In this document: one piece after another, positions 1-8,733 of the stretch
Layout: every line of letters starts with the position of its first letter
Numbering within the stretch: the stretch's first letter is position 1
Assembly: GCF_043196875.1 (NCBI RefSeq)
Contig: NZ_JBEBMX010000001.1
Location: 62,001-126,000 of the forward strand
DNA: 64,000 nucleotides
Reading direction: 5' to 3'
DNA from: Saccharospirillum sp043196875
Lineage (GTDB): Bacteria > Pseudomonadota > Gammaproteobacteria > Pseudomonadales > Natronospirillaceae
Made by a program: the position numbers and the translations under genes
The notes under the pieces: model-generated
Databases searched by the model: none
What the model was told of the DNA's origin: nothing
Seen by the model: the letters and a program-made list of their open reading frames with translations, nothing else

Positions 1-747
1 ATAGCGGGCACGCATCTTCACCGTGCCACGACCACCTTCGTAGATCTTGCGGATGTCTTCGCGCGGCGTAATCAATTCGCCGCCGGTGGGGAAATCCGGG
101 CCTTTGATATGCAGCATCAAATCCGCCACCGAGGCATCGGGCGTATCCAGCAGATGCACGCAGGCCGCGGCGATTTCCCTGATGTTGTGCGGCGGAATGT
201 CGGTAGCCATACCCACGGCAATACCGGTGGTGCCGTTCAACAGAATATGCGGCAGGCGTGCCGGCAGCACCGCCGGCTCTTCCATGGTGCCATCGAAGTT
301 CGGCACCCAATCGACGGTGCCCTGGCCGAGCTCTTCGAGCAGCAGCGCCGCGTGGGCGTGCAACCGCGATTCGGTATAACGCATCGCCGCAAAGGATTTG
401 GGATCGTCCGGCGAACCCCAGTTGCCCTGGCCGTCGACCAGCGGATACCGATAAGAGAACGACTGCGCCATCAATACCATGGCTTCGTAGCAGGCGCTGT
501 CGCCGTGCGGATGGTACTTACCGAGCACATCACCGACGGTCCGCGCCGACTTTTTATACTTGGCCGAAGCGCGCAAGCCCAGCTCACTCATCGCATAGAC
601 AATGCGCCGCTGCACCGGCTTCAAGCCATCGCCAATGTTCGGCAAGGCCCGGTCCAGAATGACGTACATGGAATAGTCCAGATACGCCTTCTCGGTGAAC
701 TGGCTTAACGAGAGGGTTTCAGTGTATTCGGTGCTTTGATCGGTCAT
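1..747 (-). CDS. parC: DNA topoisomerase IV subunit A (N-terminal 249 codons, runs off the window)
   Basis: ParC is the breakage-reunion subunit of topoisomerase IV, which decatenates daughter chromosomes in the cytoplasm. The minus-strand frame starts at ATG 747 (MTDQSTEYTETLS) and stays open to base 1, so the C-terminal two thirds lie outside. Visible: GDGLKPVQRR near residues 39-48, the quinolone-resistance region KYHPHGDSACYEAM with Ser84 and Glu88 (matching E. coli Ser80/Glu84, so wild-type residues) and the DNA-linking tyrosine Tyr124 in AAMRYTESRL. GyrA is the main alternative, but the N-terminal sequence and spacing fit ParC better. The 116 bp between it and the next gene hold nothing I recognise. 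Confidence 0.95.
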   Translation of the reverse strand, partial: MTDQSTEYTETLSLSQFTEKAYLDYSMYVILDRALPNIGDGLKPVQRRIVYAMSELGLRASAKYKKSARTVGDVLGKYHPHGDSACYEAMVLMAQSFSYRYPLVDGQGNWGSPDDPKSFAAMRYTESRLHAHAALLLEELGQGTVDWVPNFDGTMEEPAVLPARLPHILLNGTTGIAVGMATDIPPHNIREIAAACVHLLDTPDASVADLMLHIKGPDFPTGGELITPREDIRKIYEGGRGTVKMRARY

Positions 748-863
748 TCGCGCGCCTCAGAGGAAAACAGCTCGGGCGGCCAACAGAGCCCGCCCCGGCA
801 ATTCAGGCGGAAGTGTCGCAATTTCAGGGAGTTATGACAATCGGGAAGGGCGGTAAGGCCGGA

Positions 864-1373
864 CTAGCGGGCAAAATAGCTGTGGAAGTAGGCGCGACCG
901 TCCTCAACAAAGATCTCCGTGTAGAAACGCCATATTTCACAGCCCTCGACCATCAGGCGGGGAAAGGCGATTGAGTAAAAGTCAAAGACATCGTGTTGCG
1001 TGACTTTAATCTGGCTGAAATCATCCAGATGATCGAAGTAGGTTGCATCGGAAGCCGGAGCAAAACCGCCCGGTTGCCGACACTCAATGGGATCACGTGT
1101 AAAGAGATTTTGGTAGAGATAGGACGCCTCATCCTGCAGGCCTGAGTAGATTCGCTCCCTGGCAATGTATTGGTCGGCATCAGACAACCCGCGCTCTGGC
1201 ACCAGAACCATGATGGCATCCACGTCTTGCGTTTGAACCGCGGCGGCGTACTGTTCAATCGCTGCCCGAACCAGCGCGGTATCATCACTGGCGTAGGTCA
1301 GTACCGGCCATACCAGCTCGATCAACAGCACCAACAACCCCACTTTGCCGCTTGTCTTACAGTGTTCTGTCAT
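864..1373 (-). CDS. Hypothetical exported or membrane-anchored protein, 169 aa
   Basis: I do not recognise this gene. The start is ATG 1373 (MTEHCKTSGK), preceded by a GGGGG ribosome site; a TTG four codons upstream is possible but poorer. Residues about 10-28 are hydrophobic and end in a TYAS-like site, so it is probably exported or anchored at the inner membrane. The rest is about 140 residues and begins with an alpha-helical stretch (VRAAIEQYAAAVQTQDVDAI) that resembles the start of SnoaL/NTF2-like domains; that likeness is an impression only. Its ATG overlaps the stop of the upstream membrane protein (ATGA), so the two are probably co-translated. Confidence 0.6.
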   Translation of the reverse strand: MTEHCKTSGKVGLLVLLIELVWPVLTYASDDTALVRAAIEQYAAAVQTQDVDAIMVLVPERGLSDADQYIARERIYSGLQDEASYLYQNLFTRDPIECRQPGGFAPASDATYFDHLDDFSQIKVTQHDVFDFYSIAFPRLMVEGCEIWRFYTEIFVEDGRAYFHSYFAR

Positions 1374-1759
1374 AGCGCCCCCCAAGATTTATACACAATA
1401 GCAGCCAGCCACAGTGCAAAAGTGATGAGCAGCAAGATAGCGGTGACGATGACGACATAGGTCACCAACAATCGTGCATTTCTATATTCTTTAAAGACGC
1501 CAGGACGCTCTATGAGGACCACGACGTAGAGAGCATTAAAGAAAAACATTCCCAGCAAAAACAGAACGAAGCTGAGCAAATGTGAAAACGGCAGGGTGAC
1601 AAACAGTACGTAAAGGGAGGGCGGTAATTGGATCAGAAAACTCACCCAGCCTCGTTTCCAAACTTTCGTTTGGGGGTCACTGTCCGATAAACGATCTCGG
1701 CCCATACTGTCGATATTCCTAATTGACGCACACACCAATACCTTACCACCGCCACTCAT
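1370..1759 (-). CDS. Hypothetical membrane protein, 129 aa
   Basis: An unknown small integral membrane protein. Three hydrophobic helices are visible after a polar N-terminal segment: about residues 40-57, 60-82 and 99-123. The last codons overlap the next gene by four bases (ATGA), suggesting a two-gene operon with the exported protein downstream. ATG 1759 is the longest start; Met19 (MGRDRLSD) would give a shorter product and I cannot choose between them from the sequence. Confidence 0.55.
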   Translation of the reverse strand: MSGGGKVLVCASIRNIDSMGRDRLSDSDPQTKVWKRGWVSFLIQLPPSLYVLFVTLPFSHLLSFVLFLLGMFFFNALYVVVLIERPGVFKEYRNARLLVTYVVIVTAILLLITFALWLAAIVYKSWGAL

Positions 1760-1911
1760 TCATACCCGTTTTAGCATTCGTTTTTTTATCGCACTGAGCG
1801 CCCGGCAGCTTTCCGATTACCTGAATTTAAAGCAAACTCTCACCGGTATTGAAACGCATACCACAACCGTAATTTTCATACCAATAGCGGATATTGAAAT
1901 GGGCCAACTCC

Positions 1912-2466
1912 GTGAACATTAAAACAGGCGCCATTTTGCTACTCGCCGGTGGCCGCAGCCGCCGTATGGGCAGTAATAAGGCCCAGTTACCCATGGCGGG
2001 CACGACCTTGCTGAACTGGCAACGCGAACGCTTGAGCGGCTTGGAATTGCCGGTCTGGCTTAGCGGGCCGGATGGCATCGTGGATCAGCAGCCTGATTTC
2101 CAAGGGCCCTTGGCCGGGTTGCATAGCGCTCTGCAACAACATCCTGAAATAAGCTTTTGGTTGCTGATGCCAGTGGATATGCCGGCGCTACCGGTAGCGC
2201 GATTGCGTCAACTGGCAATAAGCGTAACGGACAAAGCGGTACCAGTGGCGTTCCAGCATTCACCGCTTCCCTTGGCGATTCCGGCCAGTACGCAACTTTT
2301 CGATACGCTAACCAACTGGTTGCAACAGGCCGATGGTCCCAGGTCGATTCGTGCCTTGATGACAGAATTTAACGGCTACTGGCTGGAAGAATCGCTCAGT
2401 GAGAACGAGCAACTCAATGTGAATACCCCGGAAGACTGGCAAGCGTTTTTGCAAACTGTGAAATAA
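1912..2466 (+). CDS. mobA: Molybdenum cofactor guanylyltransferase
   Basis: MobA links GMP to molybdopterin to make the guanine dinucleotide cofactor of DMSO-reductase-family enzymes such as the formate dehydrogenase encoded next door. The N-terminus has the nucleotidyltransferase signature LLAGGRSRRMGSNKAQLPM, followed by GPLAGLHSAL, the metal-site segment LLMPVDMPALP and a C-terminal NVNTPEDW, all typical of MobA. The G-x-D-K-G element is G-S-N-K-A here, so the Asp is replaced by Asn. I chose GTG 1912 (VNIKTGAILLL) because family members start just before this beta strand; a TTG at 1894 is the alternative. It is convergent with the fds operon, which ends 6 bp downstream. MocA-type cytidylyltransferase is less likely. 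Confidence 0.85.
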   Translation: MNIKTGAILLLAGGRSRRMGSNKAQLPMAGTTLLNWQRERLSGLELPVWLSGPDGIVDQQPDFQGPLAGLHSALQQHPEISFWLLMPVDMPALPVARLRQLAISVTDKAVPVAFQHSPLPLAIPASTQLFDTLTNWLQQADGPRSIRALMTEFNGYWLEESLSENEQLNVNTPEDWQAFLQTVK

Positions 2467-2471
2467 TAAGG

Positions 2472-2684
2472 TTACAGCAAACGCACAGCCTTAGCGGCCA
2501 ACGCATTTAATTCACTGCCATCAGTTTCCAGATAGTCTTTGATGTCTGCACGCATCGGTGGCGCCCAGAATTTAGTGACGTGTGCAGCAACCACTTCAGC
2601 GGCATTTTCTTCGCCATCTTTTATCGGGGTATGATCGGCGATCTGGTTGATCATCTTGATCAGGTTTTGGGTTCGATGACTCAT
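2472..2684 (-). CDS. fdsD: NAD-dependent formate dehydrogenase delta subunit
   Basis: FdsD is a small protein found with soluble NAD-dependent formate dehydrogenases of the FdsGBA type and needed for a fully active enzyme. The product is about 70 residues and carries the family pattern MINQIAD near the N-terminus and AAHVTKFWAPPMRADI in the middle. I start it at MSHRTQNL (ATG 2684); three codons upstream is another in-frame start. It is the last gene of the minus-strand fds cluster, 34 bp after fdhD. Confidence 0.85.
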   Translation of the reverse strand: MSHRTQNLIKMINQIADHTPIKDGEENAAEVVAAHVTKFWAPPMRADIKDYLETDGSELNALAAKAVRLL

Positions 2685-2718
2685 GCTAATCACTCATTCA
2701 AAAAACGGACGCTGTTTA

Positions 2719-3537
2719 TCAGCAATAAGCCAACTGACGCTGATCACGGGCAAAACCGACCAGGCGAATGCCATAGTCTTTCGCCTGTTGTACCGCCAGG
2801 CTGGAGGCGCCACTGACCGTCACCATCGCGCCCAAATCACACTGGGCGGCCTTGGCAATCAGCTCGAAACTGGCGCGACTTGATAACAATAAAAAACCGC
2901 TGTCGGTGTTGATCTGTTCGCGGCTTAACGCGCCGATGAGTTTATCCAGCGCATTGTGTCGGCCCACATCTTCGCGCGCCGCTTTAATAGTACCCGTTTC
3001 ATCGCACCAGGCCGCGGCGTGAATGGCGCCGGTCAGTTGTTGCAAGGGCTGATGCTGCTGCAACTGATTCAAAGCAGCTTGCACTGCCTCGGCCGTCGGT
3101 AGCGATCTTGGCGTGACCTTCGGCAAATCACGTATTACCTGATCGAGCGAATCCTTGCCACAGAGACCACAACCGCTGGGACCGGCCATGGTTCTGCGTT
3201 GCTGTTTCAACGCATCCAAACGCGCGCCATGAATATGCAGGTCGAGTTCTAGGCCTTTTTTGCCATGGTCAATCAGGTTCAGATCGTAGAGTTCTTTGGC
3301 ATTTTCGATAATGCCTTCGCTCAAACTAAACCCCAGAGCAAAGTCTTCCAGGTCGGTCGGCGTCGCCATCATTACCGCCTGGGTCTGGCCGTTGTAGCTA
3401 AACGCCACCGGCAACTCTTCAGCCAGGCTGTCGTCTTGCTGCGTTTCATTCCAGCCCCGATCAGTGCGGTTGCGCACGCCTAGCTTAGCGATTCGGTAAC
3501 CGCTGTGGTCGGTTTCTGTCAGTGCCTTGATCGCCAT
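2719..3537 (-). CDS. fdhD: Formate dehydrogenase accessory sulfurtransferase
   Basis: FdhD carries sulfur from a cysteine desulfurase to the Mo-bis-MGD cofactor before it is inserted into formate dehydrogenase. The 272-residue product shows the conserved cysteine pair in GPSGCGLCGKDSLDQV (Cys123, Cys126), then DVGRHNALDKLIG and the C-terminal part LLSSRASFELIAKAAQ, all characteristic of the family. It lies 2 bp after fdsA and 34 bp before fdsD, so it sits in the operon of its client enzyme, as in Cupriavidus-type fds operons. Confidence 0.93.
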   Translation of the reverse strand: MAIKALTETDHSGYRIAKLGVRNRTDRGWNETQQDDSLAEELPVAFSYNGQTQAVMMATPTDLEDFALGFSLSEGIIENAKELYDLNLIDHGKKGLELDLHIHGARLDALKQQRRTMAGPSGCGLCGKDSLDQVIRDLPKVTPRSLPTAEAVQAALNQLQQHQPLQQLTGAIHAAAWCDETGTIKAAREDVGRHNALDKLIGALSREQINTDSGFLLLSSRASFELIAKAAQCDLGAMVTVSGASSLAVQQAKDYGIRLVGFARDQRQLAYC

Positions 3538-3539
3538 CT

Positions 3540-6422
3540 TTATTTCACTGCGGTCGCGTCGGATTCAACGGCGGTTTTCAAAAAGCCCCATTGCTTTTTA
3601 TGGTGTTCGCGATGTCGCTGTTGCCAGGCACTGGGGTTGGCGACTTTTTCACATTGCACAGCGGTGACCTTGTATTCCGGGCAGTTGGTGGCCCAGTCGG
3701 AATTGTCGGTGGTAATGACATTGGCGCCGCTGACCGGGTGATGGAAGGTGGTATAGACCACGCCCGGTTGCATCCGTTCGCTGACCTTGGCTTGCAGCAC
3801 GGTGTCACCACTGCGGCTGGTAATGCCGACCCAGTCACCGTCGTTAATGCCACGCTCGTCGGCGTCGTGTGGATGTATTTCGAACCAGTCCTGGTCGTGC
3901 CAGCTCTGGTTGTCGGTGCGTCTTGTCTGAGCGCCAACGTTGTACTGGCTGAGGATTCGACCCGTCGTCAGCAGCAATGGAAAACGACGGTTGGTGCGTT
4001 CGGTGGTGGGCACATAATCGGTGACCACAAAACGGCCTTTGCCAATCGGGAAATCCTGCTCGTGCATGATCGGCGTGCCATTTGGATGGTCGTCGTTACA
4101 CGGCCACTGAATGCTGCCCAGTTCGTCGAGCTTCTGGTAAGTGACGTTTTTAAAAGTCGGCGTCAGGCTGGCGATCTCGGCCATGATTTGTTCCGGGTGT
4201 TGGTAATCCATTTTGTAACCCAGAGCATTCGCCAAATCCTGAGTGATTTCCCAGTCGGCTTTGCCGGCTAAAGGCGGCATCACTTTGCGCACGCGATTAA
4301 TGCGGCGCTCGGCGTTGGTGAAGGTGCCGTCTTTTTCCAGAAAGGAAGATCCAGGCAATAATACATGCGCAAACTTGGCGGTTTCGTTGAGAAAAATATC
4401 CTGAACAATTAAACATTCTAACGAACCAAGCGCCTGTTCCACATGCTGGGTATTGGGGTCAGACTGAGCGATATCTTCGCCCTGAACATAGAGCCCTTTA
4501 AAGCTGCCATCGATGGCGGCGTCGAACATATTGGGAATGCGCAAGCCGGGTTCGTGATCAATCGTTACACCCCAGGCGGCTTCAAAACGCTGGCGCGAAT
4601 CGTCTTGCGCCACGTGCTGATAGCCCGGTAATTCGTGCGGGAAACTGCCCATGTCGCAACTGCCCTGGACATTATTCTGACCACGCAACGGATTCACCCC
4701 AACGCCTTCGCGACCGATGTTGCCAGTCGCCAGCGCCAGGTTGGCGATGCCCATCACCATGGTCGAACCCTGGCTGTGTTCGGTCACGCCAAGGCCGTAA
4801 TAGATGGCGCCATTGCCAGCGGTGGCATACAAGCGCGCGGCTTCACGCACGCGCTCGGCCGGCACGCCGGTAATGCTTTCGGTCGCTTCCGGTGAATGGC
4901 GTTGTTCGCGAATAAATGCATTCCAGGCGGCGTATTCATCGGCGTCGCAACGCTCGGCAATAAAGCGGCGATCTTCCAAGCCTTCGCTGACCACCACATG
5001 CGCCAATGCATTCACCAAAGCAACGTTGGTACCCGGACGCAACGGCAGGTGCAAACCTTCGGTGCCATGGGGCGTTTTCAACAAATCGATAGCGCGAGGA
5101 TCGGCGACAATTAATTGCGCGCCCTGGCGCAAACGACGCCGCACTTGCGAACCGAATACCGGATGCGCATCGGTCGGGTTGGCGCCGATGACGATGATGC
5201 AATCGGCTTTCATCACCGAGTCAAAAGTCTGGGTACCGGCGCTTTCACCGAGGGTTTGTTTCAATCCATAACCGGTCGGCGAATGGCAGACGCGCGCGCA
5301 GGTATCGGTGTTGTTATTGCCAAAAGCGGTGCGCACCAACTTCTGCACCAAATAAGCTTCTTCGTTGGTGCAACGCGAACTGGTGATGCCGCCGACACTG
5401 TTGCGGCCGTGTTTGGCTTGAATGGATTTAATGCGTTCGGCGGCGAACTGAATGGCGTCTTGCCAACTGACCGGTCGCCAGGCTTCGTCGATATGATCGC
5501 GAATCATCGGCGTGGTCAGGCGGTCCGGATGGGTGGCGTAACCGAAGGCAAAGCGACCTTTCACACAAGAATGGCCATGGTTCGCCTGGCCGTCTTTAAA
5601 CGGCACCATGCGCACTACCGTATTGCCTTTCAGCTCCGCTTTGAATGAACAGCCAACGCCGCAATAGGCGCAGGTGGTGACCACTGAACGATCCGGCTGG
5701 CCCTGTTCGATGACCGAGTTTTCCATCAGCGTTGCGGTCGGGCAGGCCTGAACACAAGCGCCGCAGGACACGCATTCGGAATCCATAAAGTCTTCATCCT
5801 GACCGGCGGCAACCTGCGAATCGAAACCGCGGCCGTCGATGGTCAGCGCGAAGGTGCCCTGCACTTCTTCGCAGGCGCGCACGCAACGCGAGCAGACGAT
5901 GCACTTGCTGGCATCGAAGGTGAAATAAGGGTTACTGGTATCTTTGTCGGCGTCTAAGTGATTTTTGCCGTCGTAGCCGTAGCGCACTTCACGCAAGCCA
6001 ACCGCACCGGCCATATCCTGTAATTCACAGTCGCCATTGGCGGAACAGGTCAGGCAGTCCAACGGATGATCGGAAATATACAGCTCCATCACATTGCGAC
6101 GCAGTTTGGCGATGCGTTCGTTTTGAGTGGTAACGCTCATGCCTTCAGCCACCGGTGTGGTACAGGACGCTGGCAAACCGCGCCGACCTTCAATTTCGAC
6201 CGCGCATAAACGGCAGGAACCGAAAGCATCGAGATTATCGGTGGCGCACAGTTTGGGAATCTGAATGCCGGCGATGGCGGCAGCGCGCATCACCGAGGTG
6301 CCTTCGGGTACGACAACGCTTTGACCATCAATGCTCAGCGTAACGGACTGACCCGTTGCAACGGGCGGCGGCGTGCCCAGGTCACGATCGGAACGGGTGC
6401 CAGGATCATAAATATGCAGCAT
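3540..6422 (-). CDS. fdsA: NAD-dependent formate dehydrogenase alpha (catalytic, Mo-bis-MGD) subunit
   Basis: Catalytic subunit of soluble formate dehydrogenase (formate + NAD+ to CO2 + NADH). In its 960 residues the cofactor ligands can be read in order: a [2Fe-2S] set Cys59/70/73/87, a His-Cys3 [4Fe-4S] set His119/Cys123/126/132, two ferredoxin-type clusters (Cys174/177/180/184 and Cys217/220/223/227), then the molybdopterin-domain cluster starting CAYCGVGC (Cys251/254/258, Cys286). The metal ligand is Cys379, followed by His380, in RVCHSPTGYGL, as in other Cys-type formate dehydrogenases. The C-terminus is the dinucleotide-binding MopB domain. It begins 2 bp after fdsB and is followed at once by fdhD. 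The product is complete, with no sign of decay. Confidence 0.96.
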   Translation of the reverse strand: MLHIYDPGTRSDRDLGTPPPVATGQSVTLSIDGQSVVVPEGTSVMRAAAIAGIQIPKLCATDNLDAFGSCRLCAVEIEGRRGLPASCTTPVAEGMSVTTQNERIAKLRRNVMELYISDHPLDCLTCSANGDCELQDMAGAVGLREVRYGYDGKNHLDADKDTSNPYFTFDASKCIVCSRCVRACEEVQGTFALTIDGRGFDSQVAAGQDEDFMDSECVSCGACVQACPTATLMENSVIEQGQPDRSVVTTCAYCGVGCSFKAELKGNTVVRMVPFKDGQANHGHSCVKGRFAFGYATHPDRLTTPMIRDHIDEAWRPVSWQDAIQFAAERIKSIQAKHGRNSVGGITSSRCTNEEAYLVQKLVRTAFGNNNTDTCARVCHSPTGYGLKQTLGESAGTQTFDSVMKADCIIVIGANPTDAHPVFGSQVRRRLRQGAQLIVADPRAIDLLKTPHGTEGLHLPLRPGTNVALVNALAHVVVSEGLEDRRFIAERCDADEYAAWNAFIREQRHSPEATESITGVPAERVREAARLYATAGNGAIYYGLGVTEHSQGSTMVMGIANLALATGNIGREGVGVNPLRGQNNVQGSCDMGSFPHELPGYQHVAQDDSRQRFEAAWGVTIDHEPGLRIPNMFDAAIDGSFKGLYVQGEDIAQSDPNTQHVEQALGSLECLIVQDIFLNETAKFAHVLLPGSSFLEKDGTFTNAERRINRVRKVMPPLAGKADWEITQDLANALGYKMDYQHPEQIMAEIASLTPTFKNVTYQKLDELGSIQWPCNDDHPNGTPIMHEQDFPIGKGRFVVTDYVPTTERTNRRFPLLLTTGRILSQYNVGAQTRRTDNQSWHDQDWFEIHPHDADERGINDGDWVGITSRSGDTVLQAKVSERMQPGVVYTTFHHPVSGANVITTDNSDWATNCPEYKVTAVQCEKVANPSAWQQRHREHHKKQWGFLKTAVESDATAVK

Positions 6423-6424
6423 GT

Positions 6425-7993
6425 TCAGGCCTCCGTGACGCTGACTGCGTCGCGTTGGAAATCATCGGGAAAGTGATTGAGCGCGCTGCGCACCGGGTTC
6501 GGCGTCATGCCGCCCATGGCGCAGAGCGAACCGTCTTCGAGGGTATCGCATAAATCGCGCAGTAAAATAAGGTTGTTGTCGCGTTCGTCATTGGCGCGAA
6601 TGCGATCGATCACTTCCACGCCGCGCGTCGAACCAATGCGACAGGGCGTGCATTTACCGCAGGATTCCACAGCACAAAATTCCATGGCAAAACGCGCCTG
6701 CTTGAGCATGTCGACGCTGTCATCGAACACCACTATGCCACCGTGACCGACCACGGCGCCGACCTCGCCGAAGGCTTCGTAATCGAGCGGGGTATCCCAC
6801 TGACTTTCTGGCAGATAAGCGCCGAGTGGTCCGCCGACTTGAACGGCGCGCATCGGTCGGCCGGTCGCAGTGCCGCCGCCGTAGTCTTCCAGTAATTCAC
6901 GCAGCGTGACGCCAAAAGCCAGCTCGACCAGACCACCGCGTTCGATGTTTCCAGCCAACTGAAACGGCAAGGTGCCGCGCGAGCGACCCATGCCATAGTC
7001 GGCATAAGCCTGACCGCCATGGGCCAAAATAAAGGGCACCGCGGCAAAGGTGAGGACGTTATTAACCACCGTCGGCTGACCGAAAGCGCCATGCAAAGCC
7101 GGCAATGGAGGTTTCACCCTTACCTGTCCGCGCTTGCCTTCCAGGCTTTCCAAAAGCGACGTTTCTTCGCCGCAGATATAAGCACCGGCACCGAGGCGAA
7201 CTTCCAGATGAAAGCCGCGACCGGAATTAAGGACGTTGTCGCCGAGATAACCCGCCGCTTCGGCAACGGCGATGGCCTCATTCAGAATCTCGTGCGCAAC
7301 CGGGTATTCCGAGCGCAGATAAATAAAGCCGGTATCGGTACCCACCGCCAAACCCGCGATGGTCATACCTTCGATCAGCATAAAAGGATCGGCTTCCATC
7401 ACCAGCCGATCGGCAAAGGTGCCAGAGTCGCCTTCATCGGCGTTGCAGACAATAAATTTGCGACCGGAATAGCGGCCGTGTTCGCGACTAGCGTCAGCAT
7501 CCAAAACCGTCTGCCATTTAATACCCGCCGGAAAGGCCGCGCCCCCACGACCGCGCAGGCCCGAATTTTTTACTTCATCAACGATCTGTTGTTCGGTTTT
7601 ATCCAGCGCCTGACGCAAGCCAACATAACCTCCGTGCTGGCAGTAATCGTCGAGCGACACCGGGTCGGTAATGCCGGCACGCGCAAAGGTCAGGCGTTGC
7701 TGGTTTTTCAGATAGGGATGTTGCTCAATCGGGCCCAGATAAAGTGCATGGCCGGGCTTGCCTTCGAGCAAACCACTGTCGAGCAAAGCCGGGATGTCTT
7801 CAGGCGCTACCGGACCATAAGCAACGCGGCCCTGATCGGTTTCGACTTCGACTAACGGCTCTAACCAAAACAGACCGCGCGAGCCGTTGCGTACCAGTTC
7901 GAACTTGGTGCCGCTGTTCAGCAAGGCCGCAGCCACTTCATCGGCACCGAGCGATAAAGCCGTGGTGTCACGCGGCACAAAAATACGCGTCAT
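6425..7993 (-). CDS. fdsB: NAD-dependent formate dehydrogenase beta (NADH/FMN) subunit
   Basis: FdsB passes electrons from the FdsA clusters through FMN to NAD+, like NuoF of complex I. The 522-residue product has an N-terminal region of about 120 residues before the NuoF-like core, the FMN/NAD site GLRGRGGAAFPAGIKW, the segment CNADEGDSGTFADR, and a C-terminal [4Fe-4S] site ESCGKCTPCRIGSTRG (Cys445/448/451 plus Cys491). I start it at ATG 7993 (MTRIFVPRD), which overlaps the fdsG stop as ATGA; the frame is open a further 45 codons upstream, but that part lies inside fdsG. The overlap implies translational coupling. Confidence 0.95.
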   Translation of the reverse strand: MTRIFVPRDTTALSLGADEVAAALLNSGTKFELVRNGSRGLFWLEPLVEVETDQGRVAYGPVAPEDIPALLDSGLLEGKPGHALYLGPIEQHPYLKNQQRLTFARAGITDPVSLDDYCQHGGYVGLRQALDKTEQQIVDEVKNSGLRGRGGAAFPAGIKWQTVLDADASREHGRYSGRKFIVCNADEGDSGTFADRLVMEADPFMLIEGMTIAGLAVGTDTGFIYLRSEYPVAHEILNEAIAVAEAAGYLGDNVLNSGRGFHLEVRLGAGAYICGEETSLLESLEGKRGQVRVKPPLPALHGAFGQPTVVNNVLTFAAVPFILAHGGQAYADYGMGRSRGTLPFQLAGNIERGGLVELAFGVTLRELLEDYGGGTATGRPMRAVQVGGPLGAYLPESQWDTPLDYEAFGEVGAVVGHGGIVVFDDSVDMLKQARFAMEFCAVESCGKCTPCRIGSTRGVEVIDRIRANDERDNNLILLRDLCDTLEDGSLCAMGGMTPNPVRSALNHFPDDFQRDAVSVTEA

Positions 7994-8514
7994 GCTTCCG
8001 GCTCCTGAATGATCAGCCGACGAGTGGCCGCCTGGTCCAGCAAGGTATCCAGCCGGCTGTTGGTGACCCGGCCATAAATGCGACTGTTCAGCCGCACCGC
8101 CGGGCCAGTCGCACAATTGCCCAGGCAATAAACCGGTTCCAGGCTCACTTCACCATCTGTTGTGGTCTGATGATAATCAATGCCGAGTTTTTGCTGAGCG
8201 TAGCTTTCCAACGACTGGCAACCGCGCGCCTGGCAGGCTTCGGCCCGGCAGATTTGCAGGCGGGTACGACCGGTCGGCTGGGTATTAAAATCGTGATAGA
8301 AACTGATCACCCCATGCACTTCGGCGCGGGTAATCTGCAAACCCTCGGCAATAACCGGCACTGCGGTTTCGGGAATATAACCGAGGTCATCGCGAATACG
8401 ATGCAGCAGCGGCAACAGCGGCCCTGGCCGGGCTCTAAAGGCCGCAATTTCGGCGTTTAACCAGTCCAGCGAGAAGTCCGGCTGGACGGGCGAAGATTGA
8501 GAGGCATCAGACAT
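7990..8514 (-). CDS. fdsG: NAD-dependent formate dehydrogenase gamma ([2Fe-2S]) subunit
   Basis: FdsG is the NuoE-like thioredoxin-fold subunit. In 174 residues it shows the helical start LLPLLHRIRDDLGYIP, GVISFYHDFN, and the four [2Fe-2S] ligands in CRAEAC (Cys89, Cys94) and YCLGNCATGP (Cys130, Cys134). It is the first gene of the minus-strand order fdsG-fdsB-fdsA-fdhD-fdsD. The 219 bp upstream (8515-8733) separate it from fdhA and must hold its promoter, but I see no clear -35/-10 pair or operator there. Confidence 0.95.
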   Translation of the reverse strand: MSDASQSSPVQPDFSLDWLNAEIAAFRARPGPLLPLLHRIRDDLGYIPETAVPVIAEGLQITRAEVHGVISFYHDFNTQPTGRTRLQICRAEACQARGCQSLESYAQQKLGIDYHQTTTDGEVSLEPVYCLGNCATGPAVRLNSRIYGRVTNSRLDTLLDQAATRRLIIQEPEA

Positions 8515-8733
8515 AATGATTTTTTGTACGGCACGGTCGTTGTTATTGTGAATGGCGCTTATCGAAGGTGGCGATCACGCTGTAGCAGTATAGCTGGGCC
8601 AGCTGAGCAACACCGCGCTATTGTGATCCGAACACCTTCGCAAAGCCCGACCCAGGCCGCAAATAGACCGAAGGGCGTCGGTGCTGAGCATCCCGGTCGC
8701 AGTGTGCCACGCCGGAATGCCCTGGCTTCGCGG